A stretch of DNA of 64,000 nucleotides, taken from contig JANYDK010000147.1 in assembly GCA_025363655.1 (NCBI GenBank), positions 140,453-204,452 of the forward strand, given 5' to 3'. This document shows positions 55,378-63,966 of this stretch, piece after piece. Origin of the DNA: Deltaproteobacteria bacterium. GTDB lineage: Bacteria; Myxococcota_A; Polyangia; Polyangiales; JADJMO01. The notes beneath the pieces were generated by a model, which saw nothing but the letters and a program-made list of their open reading frames with translations, searched no databases and was not told where the DNA came from. The position numbers and the translations under genes were made by a program. Position 1 is the first letter of the stretch. Every line of letters begins with the position of its first letter.

Positions 55378-55428
55378 GCAGTCGCGCTAGCCGAGCCGAC
55401 GATGCTCGTATAGACCGACGAGCTGCCG

Positions 55429-56820
55429 ATGCGCGACCTCCAGACGCCCGTCACGTCGGCTCTCGCGCTCGCGTGCGCGCTCGTTGCAAGCTCGTGGAGC
55501 AGGTCGTCCGAAGCGGCCTCGTTCCGGCGCGGTCCTTATTTGCAAGACCTCGGCTCGCGGCAGGTCGCGGTGCTCTTCGAGCTCGATGCACCGCACTCGG
55601 CGACGCTGACGGCGAGCATCGGCGTCGCGCCGAGCGGCACGGGCCCGGGCGAGGCTGGACCGAACGCGACGACGCAAGGAAGCGTCGACACCGTGCACGA
55701 GCTCGTGCTCACCGGTCTCACGCCGGCGACGAGCTATCGCTACACGGTCGCGATCGACGACGGCACGCGCGAGGAGGGCACCTTCACTACCGCGCCGGAG
55801 GACGATCGCCCGTTCTCCTTCCTCGCGTACGGCGACAACCGCACCGATGCTGCGTCGCACGCGTCGATCGTCGCCGCGATGAAATCGGCGCCGGGCGACT
55901 TCATCGTGCAGACGGGCGACATGGTTCAAGACGGGAGCGAGCCCGACGGCTGGACGCGTTTCTTCCTCATCGAACGCGAGCTCCTGAGAAGCCGCTGCGT
56001 CTTCCCCGCGATCGGCAACCACGAGGTATCGATCCCGACCTCCGACGGCGCACAGCGCTTCGCCCGCATGTTCCGCGTGCCGGGGCCGAGCGGCTCGGCC
56101 GAGCGCTATTACACGTTCCGTTGGGGCTCTGCGCGCTTCGTCGTGCTCGACTCGCAAGACGACTTCGTCAGCGAACAGCGCGCTTGGCTCGAGAAGACGT
56201 TGGTCGCGCTCGACAGCGAAGCGGGCATCACTTGGCGCTTCGTCGTGCTCCACAACGGTCCTTTCTCGAGCGGGCTCCACGGGCCGAACCGCGCGCTCCA
56301 ACTCGGCCACGTCCCCGAGCTGCTTCGCGCGCACAAGATCGACCTCGTCCTCGCCGGGCACGATCACATCTACGAGCGCGGCGAGGTCGGCGGGCTCAAG
56401 TACCTCATCTCCGGAGGGGGCGGCGCACCGCTTTATCCCGAGCATCACGACGAGCCGACTGCCTTCCGCTTCGAGCCGACGCATCACTTCATCCAGTTCT
56501 CGGTGAGCAAGGGCACGGCCTCGATGAAGGCGGTGCGCATGGACGGTTCGACGATCGAAGAGTGCACGCTCGGCGCGGGTGGGAACGTCCCCTGGGGATG
56601 CCCCGGTGGAGCTGCGCCTGCTGCTCCCGGAGCCGTCGCTGCGAATGCCACTCCTCCACCTTCACCGAAGCGCGCCTGCGACTGCTCCTTCGCGTATGGC
56701 TCGCTCGGCTGGACCGCGGGCGGCCTGGTGACGGCGCTGATCTTCGCCACCGGCCTCCGTCGCAAGACGCGCCTGAATGACCCCCGTAAACCGCAGGAAC
56801 CTCACGAACCTGACGAGTGA
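55429..56820 (+). CDS. Secreted purple-acid-phosphatase-like phosphoesterase with MYXO-CTERM-like tail
   Basis: 463 aa. Signal peptide (about 1-29), then a fibronectin-like N-terminal domain (RRGPYLQDLG ... LTPATSYRYTV). The calcineurin-like metallophosphoesterase domain follows: GDNRTD at 135-140, GDMVQD at 163-168, GNHE at 196-199, LHNGPF and GHDHIYER. All metal-binding motifs are present. The C-terminus has RACDCSF, a hydrophobic helix (TAGGLVTALIFATGL) and RRKTR, resembling the MYXO-CTERM surface-sorting signal, although residues continue for about 15 more (DPRKPQEPHEPDE). Expected to hydrolyse phosphate esters outside the cell. Confidence 0.85.
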   Translation: MRDLQTPVTSALALACALVASSWSRSSEAASFRRGPYLQDLGSRQVAVLFELDAPHSATLTASIGVAPSGTGPGEAGPNATTQGSVDTVHELVLTGLTPATSYRYTVAIDDGTREEGTFTTAPEDDRPFSFLAYGDNRTDAASHASIVAAMKSAPGDFIVQTGDMVQDGSEPDGWTRFFLIERELLRSRCVFPAIGNHEVSIPTSDGAQRFARMFRVPGPSGSAERYYTFRWGSARFVVLDSQDDFVSEQRAWLEKTLVALDSEAGITWRFVVLHNGPFSSGLHGPNRALQLGHVPELLRAHKIDLVLAGHDHIYERGEVGGLKYLISGGGGAPLYPEHHDEPTAFRFEPTHHFIQFSVSKGTASMKAVRMDGSTIEECTLGAGGNVPWGCPGGAAPAAPGAVAANATPPPSPKRACDCSFAYGSLGWTAGGLVTALIFATGLRRKTRLNDPRKPQEPHEPDE

Positions 56821-56874
56821 GCGCCTGCTTTTGATTGTGCATCGAGGGTCCATCCGAGGCATCATCGACGACAG

Positions 56875-57924
56875 ATGCCGTCGTTTCTCCGTCGCACGAC
56901 GCTCGTCCTCGTCTCGGTGTCCGGAACGTTCCTCCTCGGTAGCGCGGCGCTCGGCACCGCCTGCACCTGGCCCGACTACACGACCGATCTCGTGGAAGGC
57001 GATGCCCCGATCGGAGACTCCGACGCCAGCTCCGGCGACGTCTCCCCCGACGCGCCGAAAGACACGGCCATCGCCGACACCACCTTCGTCCTCCCCGACG
57101 GCCGCAGCTGCACCGGGCACGACGAGGACGGCGACGGCGTCCCCGACGAGTGCGACAACTGCCCCAACGTGCAGAACAAATCGCAGACCGGCGGCGACGT
57201 CGGCGATGCGTGCAAAGGCAACGTCGCCTTCCTCCCGACGTCGACGCGTCTCCTCTTCGATCCGCTGCGCAGCATCAGCGGTTGGAAGCCGTTCGGCGCG
57301 CAACCCGAGACGGGACCCGCGGCCCTCTTCGTCGTCGACAAAGACGGCGACTCGCTCCTCGGCGGCAGCACCTCCGACTCCGATCTGCGCTTCCTCGTCG
57401 GCGGCACGGGCTCGGGCGGCTCGGCGACGGTCGTCACCACGATCATGGACGTGCAGGGCGAAGACACCGGCGGAAGCGCGGGCGTCCTCCTTCGCGTCAC
57501 CGGCTCACCGCAGAGCAAGTTCTTCATCTGCGCGCTCTCGGTGGCCAACGGCTTCGCGGCCGCGCGCGCTCCCGACACCGGCTGCAGCGGCGGCGGCTGC
57601 GGCCCGGTCGCCTTCCCCCTCAGCTTGGCCGACGGCGGCGTGAGCATCGCGCAGCTCGCCATTCCCCCCGAAGTCCCCCACGGACCGAGCGACACGATCG
57701 GCCTCCGCGCTTCGGTGACCAAGGGCGACGGCGCCACGTCTGGCGACTTCGAGTGCCGCATCTTCGATCCGAAGGTGCCCTCGTCGGTGCTCACGACTGA
57801 CACGCGCTACTCGGTGAAGGTGCCGGTGCCGACGAGTCGGTGGTTGCCGAGTGGTGAGGTGGGGTTGTACGCGCAGAAGTCGCGCACGCAGTTTTTGAGC
57901 GTGGATGTGCTGCGGGGGCCGTGA
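56875..57924 (+). CDS. Lipoprotein with thrombospondin type-3-like Ca-binding repeat
   Basis: 349 aa. The signal peptide ends in lipobox LGTAC (Cys 30). An acidic linker (SDASSGDVSPDAPKD) is followed by one thrombospondin type-3-like Ca-binding segment (DEDGDGVPDECDNCPN, then GDVGDACKG). The C-terminal ~220 residues are beta-rich with several Gly/Ser stretches and a CSGGGC pair, resembling a concanavalin/lamin-like beta sandwich, but I cannot name it. It starts 54 nt after the phosphoesterase gene and may share its transcript. Confidence 0.78.
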   Translation: MPSFLRRTTLVLVSVSGTFLLGSAALGTACTWPDYTTDLVEGDAPIGDSDASSGDVSPDAPKDTAIADTTFVLPDGRSCTGHDEDGDGVPDECDNCPNVQNKSQTGGDVGDACKGNVAFLPTSTRLLFDPLRSISGWKPFGAQPETGPAALFVVDKDGDSLLGGSTSDSDLRFLVGGTGSGGSATVVTTIMDVQGEDTGGSAGVLLRVTGSPQSKFFICALSVANGFAAARAPDTGCSGGGCGPVAFPLSLADGGVSIAQLAIPPEVPHGPSDTIGLRASVTKGDGATSGDFECRIFDPKVPSSVLTTDTRYSVKVPVPTSRWLPSGEVGLYAQKSRTQFLSVDVLRGP

Positions 57925-57940
57925 TTCCGGGACCGGCTCG

Positions 57941-58031
57941 GACCGGCTCGGACCGCGGGCTAAGATATGAAGCCCGGCTTGGCCGGGCTCGAGCTGCTTC
58001 ATGCCGTGGGCTTTAGCCCGCGGTCCCCGAG
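57941..58031. repeat. Nested inverted repeat (cruciform / REP-like) between convergent genes
   Basis: GGACCGCGGGCTAA (57950-57963) is perfectly complementary to TTAGCCCGCGGTCC (58013-58026). Inside it ATGAAGC (57967-57973) pairs with GCTTCAT (57996-58002), and inside that GCCCGG (57972-57977) pairs with CCGGGC (57983-57988). A tandem gaccggctcg pair precedes the outer arm. It lies between the convergent genes ending at 57924 and 58116. It could be a bidirectional terminator or a dispersed REP-like element; it carries no T-run. Confidence 0.8.
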
Positions 58032-58115
58032 CGAGCGGATCGTCCCCCCGCCCCACGGGTAGCCCGTTCGCGCCTACACAGCCTCCAGCGGGCTCAACTT
58101 CTCATCGGCCCAACT

Positions 58116-60281
58116 TCACATCCCCGGACAGGGAGTCCCGAGCGGCGCAGGTGCGGGCACCGTCGCGATTCCCTTCTTGTGGAACGTCGCGAGGAAGCAT
58201 CCGTATTGGTACTTCACGGCATCGAGCTGCGTGTAGAGCGCGTGCGCGTCGTAGATGCCGTCGCCCTCGTATTGGACGATGACGCCGGTGAACGGTGTGC
58301 CTGATTCCGACTTCAAATCCTGACTCACCGGATACGACAAGAGGCCGTCGAGGCCGGCGAGCTTGAGGGCGTCTTGCATGGAAGGCCAGAAGTTGGTGCC
58401 GGCCTCTTTGTGGCCGTATCCGAGCGCCATCACGTCGTAGACCTGCTCGGGAAAATTGGTGTCGCCCTTGCCGACGGGCTCGTAGATCGGTCGCACCGGC
58501 CTTCCTGCGAAGGGACGACGGGCGAGGCGCGTGGTGTAAATCGACGGTTCGATGGGCTCCACCCCGGTTTGGAAGAGGTGCAGCATCGGATGGAAGAAGA
58601 TGAGGTTGTCGTCGGTGCCTGCGTAGGCCGCGATGAAGCCGCCGACGTGGGGATAGCCGAGCACGTTGGGGAGCGTGATGAAGTAGCTCCAGTACCCACC
58701 CGCGCCGGTGGGGACGACGGCTTGGATGCGCGGCTCGATGGCGCCGACCATGTTCGTGTACATGCCGCCCATCGACTGGCCTTGCGCGGTCACGGGGCCG
58801 TCGTTGAAGTGATAGGCGGTCTCACCGGTCGGGAGCGAAAGCCCCGTACAGGTGGCGACGACCGACGGCGGGATGGTCAGCGTGCGTAGCGCCTTCATGA
58901 AGAGACGTTGCTCGATGACGCCTTGGCGGAAGGTGTCGCGCATCGCCGCGAGGTTGGCGAAGTTGATGTAGTCGTGCTCGGACGCGCCCGGCACGCGCTC
59001 GGGGTTGATGGGGAGCGCCGAGCTTGCCGCGGCGAGCCCGAACGGCGCGACGACGAAGGCCGGCCCTTCGCCCTTGGTGTTGCAACCAAGCGTGCCCAGC
59101 CACTTCTCGAGCTTGCCCTCGGGACACTTCGTCGGGTCGCTCTCGACGCGCCAAGTACCGCGATCGACGAGCGCCGCCGAGAGGCCGCCGGAGCCGTGGA
59201 AATACATGTGGAGCGGGTAACCGCCCGCTGGCATCGGCGCGCCCTTCGGCAGCGTGAGGACGATCGGCACTTTCTCGTCGCGCTGCTTCACCGGCAGACC
59301 GTCGGCGCCGACGACGAAGAGCCCTTCCTTGTCGAAGAGCGGCGCGCCTTTCTGAAACTGCGGATAGGTGATGCTGCCTTTGATCTCGCAGTAGCGATCG
59401 TGCTTCGCGCCGTCGTCGGGATCGACGACCAAGTCGGTGATCGGCGCGTCGTAGAGCGGGAGCATCTTGTCGGTGAGCGCGGCGAGCTCGGCCGGTGCAT
59501 CCCCGGTGGTGAAGACGGTGGCCGCGGCGACATCGGTGGCCGCGATGCCCTTGTCCTTCAACACCGCGAACATCGGCGCATAGAGGGCGAGCGCGGCGGC
59601 TCCATGCGCACCTGCAGGCGCCTGCCCCGACGCGAGGCTCGCGAGACCGGCCGGCACCGAAAGCGGCGCGCCCTTGTCGTCGCCGAAGGTGCGTTTGACC
59701 ACGAACGCGTATTTGCGCTTCTCGTGCAAAAACATCCCCGGGCGCGGCGCGACGCCGAGCACGTATTCGGGCACGTAGTCGTCGGTGGGAATGGTCTGCG
59801 TGACGAGCGGGAAGAAGCGGCCCTTCTCCGGAGAAGCGTCGTCGACGTCGACGAGGAGCACCGGTGAGCTGGCGTGTGCGGCGACGACGTCGTCGATCAA
59901 GTGCTTCGCGAGCGCGTGATCGAAATGGAAGTAAGCGACCGGCGCCACCGGGAAGCCGACGTGATCGCTGGCGATGATGCGCAGCCCGTCGACCACCGAC
60001 TTCTTCAGTGGATTGGGGAACGCGTTCCCTTGCACCTTCCCATCGGCGCCGAGCCGGAGATCGGACGGATAGGGGAAATCGTAGAAGTGCTCTTCGGTCG
60101 AGAAATCAGCCTCCAAATTGAAGGTCACGGTGCTCGCGCCGTTGCCGGTGTCGGCGCCTCCGTCGGTCGGCTGCGCGCTGTCGCTCTTCGATGAGCACGC
60201 TCCCGACGCGAAGACCACGAGCGGGAGGAAGGAGACGTAAGGGAGGCACTGGAGAAACGAGAGCGCACGAACCTTCGGCAT
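58116..60281 (-). CDS. Alpha/beta-hydrolase-fold lipoprotein
   Basis: 721 aa. MPKVRALSFLQCLPYVSFLP plus lipobox SGAC (Cys near 29) marks a lipoprotein, followed by an Asp/Gly linker. The N-terminal ~250 residues (FSTEEHFYDFPYPSDLRLG ... DYVPEYVLGVAPRP) resemble the N-terminal domain of large bacterial lipases such as VolA. The C-terminal half has an alpha/beta-hydrolase core with HGSGG (oxyanion) and GQSMGG (nucleophile Ser in G-x-S-x-G). The catalytic Asp and His cannot be placed with confidence. Probably an outer-membrane esterase or lipase. Convergent with the preceding lipoprotein and divergent from the MBL-fold gene. Confidence 0.78.
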   Translation of the reverse strand: MPKVRALSFLQCLPYVSFLPLVVFASGACSSKSDSAQPTDGGADTGNGASTVTFNLEADFSTEEHFYDFPYPSDLRLGADGKVQGNAFPNPLKKSVVDGLRIIASDHVGFPVAPVAYFHFDHALAKHLIDDVVAAHASSPVLLVDVDDASPEKGRFFPLVTQTIPTDDYVPEYVLGVAPRPGMFLHEKRKYAFVVKRTFGDDKGAPLSVPAGLASLASGQAPAGAHGAAALALYAPMFAVLKDKGIAATDVAAATVFTTGDAPAELAALTDKMLPLYDAPITDLVVDPDDGAKHDRYCEIKGSITYPQFQKGAPLFDKEGLFVVGADGLPVKQRDEKVPIVLTLPKGAPMPAGGYPLHMYFHGSGGLSAALVDRGTWRVESDPTKCPEGKLEKWLGTLGCNTKGEGPAFVVAPFGLAAASSALPINPERVPGASEHDYINFANLAAMRDTFRQGVIEQRLFMKALRTLTIPPSVVATCTGLSLPTGETAYHFNDGPVTAQGQSMGGMYTNMVGAIEPRIQAVVPTGAGGYWSYFITLPNVLGYPHVGGFIAAYAGTDDNLIFFHPMLHLFQTGVEPIEPSIYTTRLARRPFAGRPVRPIYEPVGKGDTNFPEQVYDVMALGYGHKEAGTNFWPSMQDALKLAGLDGLLSYPVSQDLKSESGTPFTGVIVQYEGDGIYDAHALYTQLDAVKYQYGCFLATFHKKGIATVPAPAPLGTPCPGM

Positions 60282-60394
60282 GGGCGACCAGGATAGCGGC
60301 TCTCGCGAGGTGCGCTGCGGTTCCGTCCGATGTCACCTGGCCCCGCGACCGACCCGCGCTACTCTCGTGCGACGCGCGAGCGCGATCGCCCATC

Positions 60395-61285
60395 ATGAGC
60401 CAGCTCCACGAATCCCTGCTGGTGCCCGCCGCCGGCTTCTGGCCCGATCGGCGCGGCGAGCGCGTGCACGTGCGTTGGCTCGGCACCGCCGGCTTCGAGA
60501 TTCGCTACGGCGATCACGTCATCCTCATCGATCCGTACGTCAGCCGCTGCTCGCTCGCGCGCTGTGTCGCGGCGCCGCTCGTGTCCGACGAAGCCCTCGT
60601 GCGCCGGCTCCTTCCGCGCGCCGACGCCGTCATCGTCGGGCACACGCATTTCGATCACGCGCTCGATGTCCCGGCCATCGCGCGCGCCACCGGAGCCCGC
60701 GTCTACGGATCGCACTCGGCGACCGCGCTCTGCCTCGGCGGACAGGTCACTCCGAGCAAAATCGTCGACGTCGAAGAGGCGCTCGTCGCCGGCGGCACCG
60801 GCTCATTCATCTCGGAAATAGGCCCTTTTCGCCTGCGCTTCTTCGCCAGCGCCCACTCCAAGCTGGTGCTCGGTCGCGTGCCTTTGCCGGGCGACATCGA
60901 CGACTGCGACGCGGTCCCGATGCGCCTCCACAAGTACCGCTGCGGCGCGGTCTTCGGCGTCGAGATCAGCGTCGGCGGGCGCACCCTCTTCCACCTCGGG
61001 AGCGCCGAGCTCGTCGAGCGCACCCTCGCGGTCCATAATCTCGATCTGCTTCTTCTGTGCGTGGCGGGGTGGACCAAAGGCGACGACGTCCCCGAGCGGG
61101 TACTGCGCGCACTCTCGCCCGAGGCGATTTTGCTCTCGCACTGGGACGACTTCTTCCGCCCGCTCGACGAGCCGGTGCGGGCCCTGCCGGCCTTGCAGAT
61201 GCCGACGCTGGTCGACCGCCTCATGCGTGCTTCCCGAGATGTCCGCATCGGGACGCTACCGCTTCTCGGGGAGACCACGCTCTGA
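60395..61285 (+). CDS. Metallo-beta-lactamase-fold hydrolase
   Basis: 296 aa, likely cytoplasmic. HVRWLGTAGFEIRYGDHVILIDPY at the start, then the metal motif HTHFDH (83-88), a later ASAHS and SHWDDFF give the UlaG/YycJ-like layout of MBL-fold proteins without a lactamase-specific loop. Two metal ions are expected. ATG 60395 (MSQLHESLLV) is preferred; in-frame sequence further upstream is Arg-rich and overlaps the divergent promoter. Substrate unknown. Confidence 0.85.
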   Translation: MSQLHESLLVPAAGFWPDRRGERVHVRWLGTAGFEIRYGDHVILIDPYVSRCSLARCVAAPLVSDEALVRRLLPRADAVIVGHTHFDHALDVPAIARATGARVYGSHSATALCLGGQVTPSKIVDVEEALVAGGTGSFISEIGPFRLRFFASAHSKLVLGRVPLPGDIDDCDAVPMRLHKYRCGAVFGVEISVGGRTLFHLGSAELVERTLAVHNLDLLLLCVAGWTKGDDVPERVLRALSPEAILLSHWDDFFRPLDEPVRALPALQMPTLVDRLMRASRDVRIGTLPLLGETTL

Positions 61286-61333
61286 GCCGCGAACGAGGTG
61301 CCGCGCCTCGGTCACGTGATAGATTTCCACGTG

Positions 61334-63502
61334 ATGCTTCGCTTCCCTTCTTTCCTTAAGTCTTCGGATACGTCTTTCGATTCGGCTGTCGCGACGTCTA
61401 CTGCGCGACGACGCGTGGCCCGAACGGCCACCGCGCTGCTGGCGCTGGTCGCGATCGTGCCGATCGCGTGGACGCTGAATTGCGGCGGCGGTGGCGGTGG
61501 GGACACGCAGCCGGGAACGGATTCGAACGTCGAGGATGCGACGACGGAGACGGACAACGATGCGGGGAGCGACGGTGGGACCGATTCGGATGCAGTGATT
61601 CCGACCGATACGGGGAAGGCGGATACGGGGACGGATACGTCGCCTCCGCCGGTGACGTGTACGAAGGCGCCGACGTTCACGTCTCCATTGAAGCTGAATC
61701 ACAACCCGGACGCGCTCCGGCAGGTCGCCAACGGCAGCGTGGCGATGCTTCCCGACGGCAAATTGATGGTCGTCTTCCTCGAGGCGCTCGACAGCGGCTC
61801 GCGCTACGGGCTCTACTCGCGCATCGTCGATCCGGTGCCGGATGGCGGGAAGTTCGGCGCGGACGAGCGTCTCGACGTCGACGCCGACAACCTCACGGCC
61901 GGCTCCGCGCTCACGCTCGGTCGCCTCGGCAATGGCGCCCTCACGCTCCAATACTCTCCCGGCGGCGGTCCCAAGCGCGCGCGCATCTACTCGCACGGCA
62001 AGTGGTCACCGGAGGTCGGCGGCGCGATGCCGATCGTCGACTCCGACGCGCTCACGGCCACCGACGCGCCCAACGGGCAAGTGCTCGTCACCCGCGCACA
62101 CACGTCGACGCCGAGCGCCACCGCCGTCGTCTACCGACCCGACGAGGGCGGCGCCTTCGGCAGTTGGTCGTCGGTGCAGACGCTCGATCTCGATGGCGGC
62201 TCGGGCGTGCCGACGGTGCAAGGCTTCGCGCTCCCCGATGGTCGTTTCTACGTCAGCGTGTGGCACGGCGGCGGAGGTCCTTCGATTCGAGTTCGAACCG
62301 CGTCGGGCGCCTGGTCGGTGCCCAGCCTGAAGTCGGAAATCGGCGCCGCCGACGCCTCGCCCGCGTTGCGAAAGATGGACGACGGCACGCTCGTCCTCGT
62401 CGCGCTCGAAGGCACCGGCGACACGCGTCGCGCCGTCACGAGCACTTGGAACCCTGCTGACTCGACCTGGACCACCGCCCGCCTCCTCTCGAAGACGACG
62501 GACGCCAACGGGGTCGTCCCCTTCGTCGGCGGCCGCGCCGATCCTTTCCTCTTCCGCGTCAGCGACAGCGAGCTCGAGTTCGTCGCCTGGGTCGCGGGCT
62601 GCACCGGCGCCTCCAAAGACTGCGAATTCCACCCGATTTCACGTCGCTACAAGAGCGGCGCGTGGACCGATCCGGTCGATCTCGCCATCGGCTCGCCGGT
62701 CAACGGCGCCGATGGCCTCTCGGTCGTGGCCGTCGATGGCTCGACCCCTCTCGTCCAACGCACGTCGAGCGACACCACCAGCGCGCAGCTTCGCGCACGC
62801 ATCGGCGCCGTCGCCAGCTTCGCACCGGTCGTCTCGCTCTTCGACAGTTCGCCCCTCTTCTCGGCCACCACGCACACCAACACCAACTTCTTCGGCGGCT
62901 CGCTCGGCCTCTGGTCGATCGCCGGACGCACCAACGTCCCGACGTCGGGCCCGACGACGACGATCGCTTCGGCCATCGGCAAGATCGATCCCGCCGCCAC
63001 GCCGCCGACCAACTGGGGCGCGGTCATCGACACCGCTTCGGCCGAAATGCGCGGCCTCTCGTACGTCGGCGCCTATCTCGATGGCACCGGCAGCTTCACC
63101 GTCGCCATTCCGGACGCCGTCGATGGCGGCAGCCGCGTCGCGCTCCTCGCCCACGCGACATCGACCGGCGGCGCCCTCGACGTCCAACGCGTGCAACTCT
63201 CCGACGAGACCGGCGCCTCGTTCGCCAACGTCCCGCGTTTTCCTGCGCGCCTTGGTGGCGTGGACAAGAGCGCGATTTTCACGGTGCTGGCGACGCCGAG
63301 CGGGGCGGGGACGGGGAAGAGGCTGAGGGCGTATGCGTGGAATGGAGTGGGGAGCGTGACGCCGCGGCTATTGGCCAATGAGACGCGGAGTGCGCATCCG
63401 TTCGGCGAGGGGCTACTGACGTATGGGTGCGGGGGGGCGATTTTGTATGCGGTGGATCCGGCGGATGGATCGCATGGGTTGGAGATGGTTTTGGTGCAGT
63501 AG
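61334..63502 (+). CDS. Large lipoprotein with sialidase/propeller-like repeats
   Basis: 722 aa. Basic N-terminus, hydrophobic segment ending in lipobox TLNC followed by Gly6, then an Asp/Thr/Gly linker (ATTETDNDAGSDGG; DTGKADTGTDTS). The remaining ~600 residues are beta-rich with repeated Asp-Gly turns and WS/W motifs (GSWSSVQTLDL, GAWSVPSL, STWTTARLL, GAWTDPVDLA), as in sialidase- or BNR-type beta-propellers; no catalytic set is evident. Likely a surface binding protein. ATG 61334 (MLRFPSFLKS) is preferred over a GTG at 61298. It begins 48 nt after the MBL-fold gene. Confidence 0.75.
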   Translation: MLRFPSFLKSSDTSFDSAVATSTARRRVARTATALLALVAIVPIAWTLNCGGGGGGDTQPGTDSNVEDATTETDNDAGSDGGTDSDAVIPTDTGKADTGTDTSPPPVTCTKAPTFTSPLKLNHNPDALRQVANGSVAMLPDGKLMVVFLEALDSGSRYGLYSRIVDPVPDGGKFGADERLDVDADNLTAGSALTLGRLGNGALTLQYSPGGGPKRARIYSHGKWSPEVGGAMPIVDSDALTATDAPNGQVLVTRAHTSTPSATAVVYRPDEGGAFGSWSSVQTLDLDGGSGVPTVQGFALPDGRFYVSVWHGGGGPSIRVRTASGAWSVPSLKSEIGAADASPALRKMDDGTLVLVALEGTGDTRRAVTSTWNPADSTWTTARLLSKTTDANGVVPFVGGRADPFLFRVSDSELEFVAWVAGCTGASKDCEFHPISRRYKSGAWTDPVDLAIGSPVNGADGLSVVAVDGSTPLVQRTSSDTTSAQLRARIGAVASFAPVVSLFDSSPLFSATTHTNTNFFGGSLGLWSIAGRTNVPTSGPTTTIASAIGKIDPAATPPTNWGAVIDTASAEMRGLSYVGAYLDGTGSFTVAIPDAVDGGSRVALLAHATSTGGALDVQRVQLSDETGASFANVPRFPARLGGVDKSAIFTVLATPSGAGTGKRLRAYAWNGVGSVTPRLLANETRSAHPFGEGLLTYGCGGAILYAVDPADGSHGLEMVLVQ

Positions 63503-63744
63503 GCGGCGCGCGAATGGATCGTACGACTACCCTCCCGATCGCGGAGGACAGCGTTTCCATCGGCGCAAAACCCCGCCCCACGGGGTTCGGACATTGAATT
63601 CCAGACGGCCGGTGTCTCACCAGTTATCGGCACGGAGGGGAGAGGGCGGCGGGAGGGCGGCGGTGGGCCCAAAGTAATCGCACGACGACAGATCGGCATA
63701 GAAGGTCATTGTCACTACTTTGGCATGAAGTCGCTCACGCAATG
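63503..63744. other. Gap without a recognisable gene
   Basis: 242 bases after the propeller-like lipoprotein. No ORF with support was seen. A GC-rich purine stretch (ggaggggagagggcggcggg type, 63634-63662) is followed by sequence of lower GC that continues to the window end. Confidence 0.5.
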
Positions 63745-63966
63745 CTACTCAGCGCATTCAATGTCATCAGGCAATAGCTCTAGAAGAGCGATTGTCGTCC
63801 CATCCTCTCGAAGAAACTCGACCTCGAACGCCTATCCATTGCCGTAAACTTCTACAATTGTGCCTCGTTGACCGCGGGGAAGCGCATCGCCGATTGGCTT
63901 CCTTAGGCGCCGCGCGGAAATAATCGCCCGGAAGAATGAATTTTCGGATGGCCCGCCTCGTTCCAC
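63745..63966 (-). pseudogene. DUF4926-like gene remnant with internal stop
   Basis: The minus-strand frame reads ALPRGQRGTIVEVYGNG, then a TAG at 63832-63834, then AFEVEFLREDGTTIALLELL and PDDIECAE before its stop at 63745. Both halves together match the small DUF4926 family (pattern G-L-x-x-G-x-x-G-T-V-V-E ... A-x-x-V-E-F-x-x-x-x-G-x-T-x-A-L-L). DUF4926 proteins are small and often sit beside other short genes such as DUF6883. No start with a ribosome binding site was found; the 5' limit is arbitrary. Base composition is lower in GC than the rest of the window, suggesting acquired DNA. A sequencing error at the TAG is possible. Confidence 0.55.

Noticed and set aside
55056..56780. 574-codon plus-strand ORF overlapping the phosphoesterase gene
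   Set aside because: Arg-rich shadow in another frame; the 463-residue phosphoesterase frame has all catalytic motifs.
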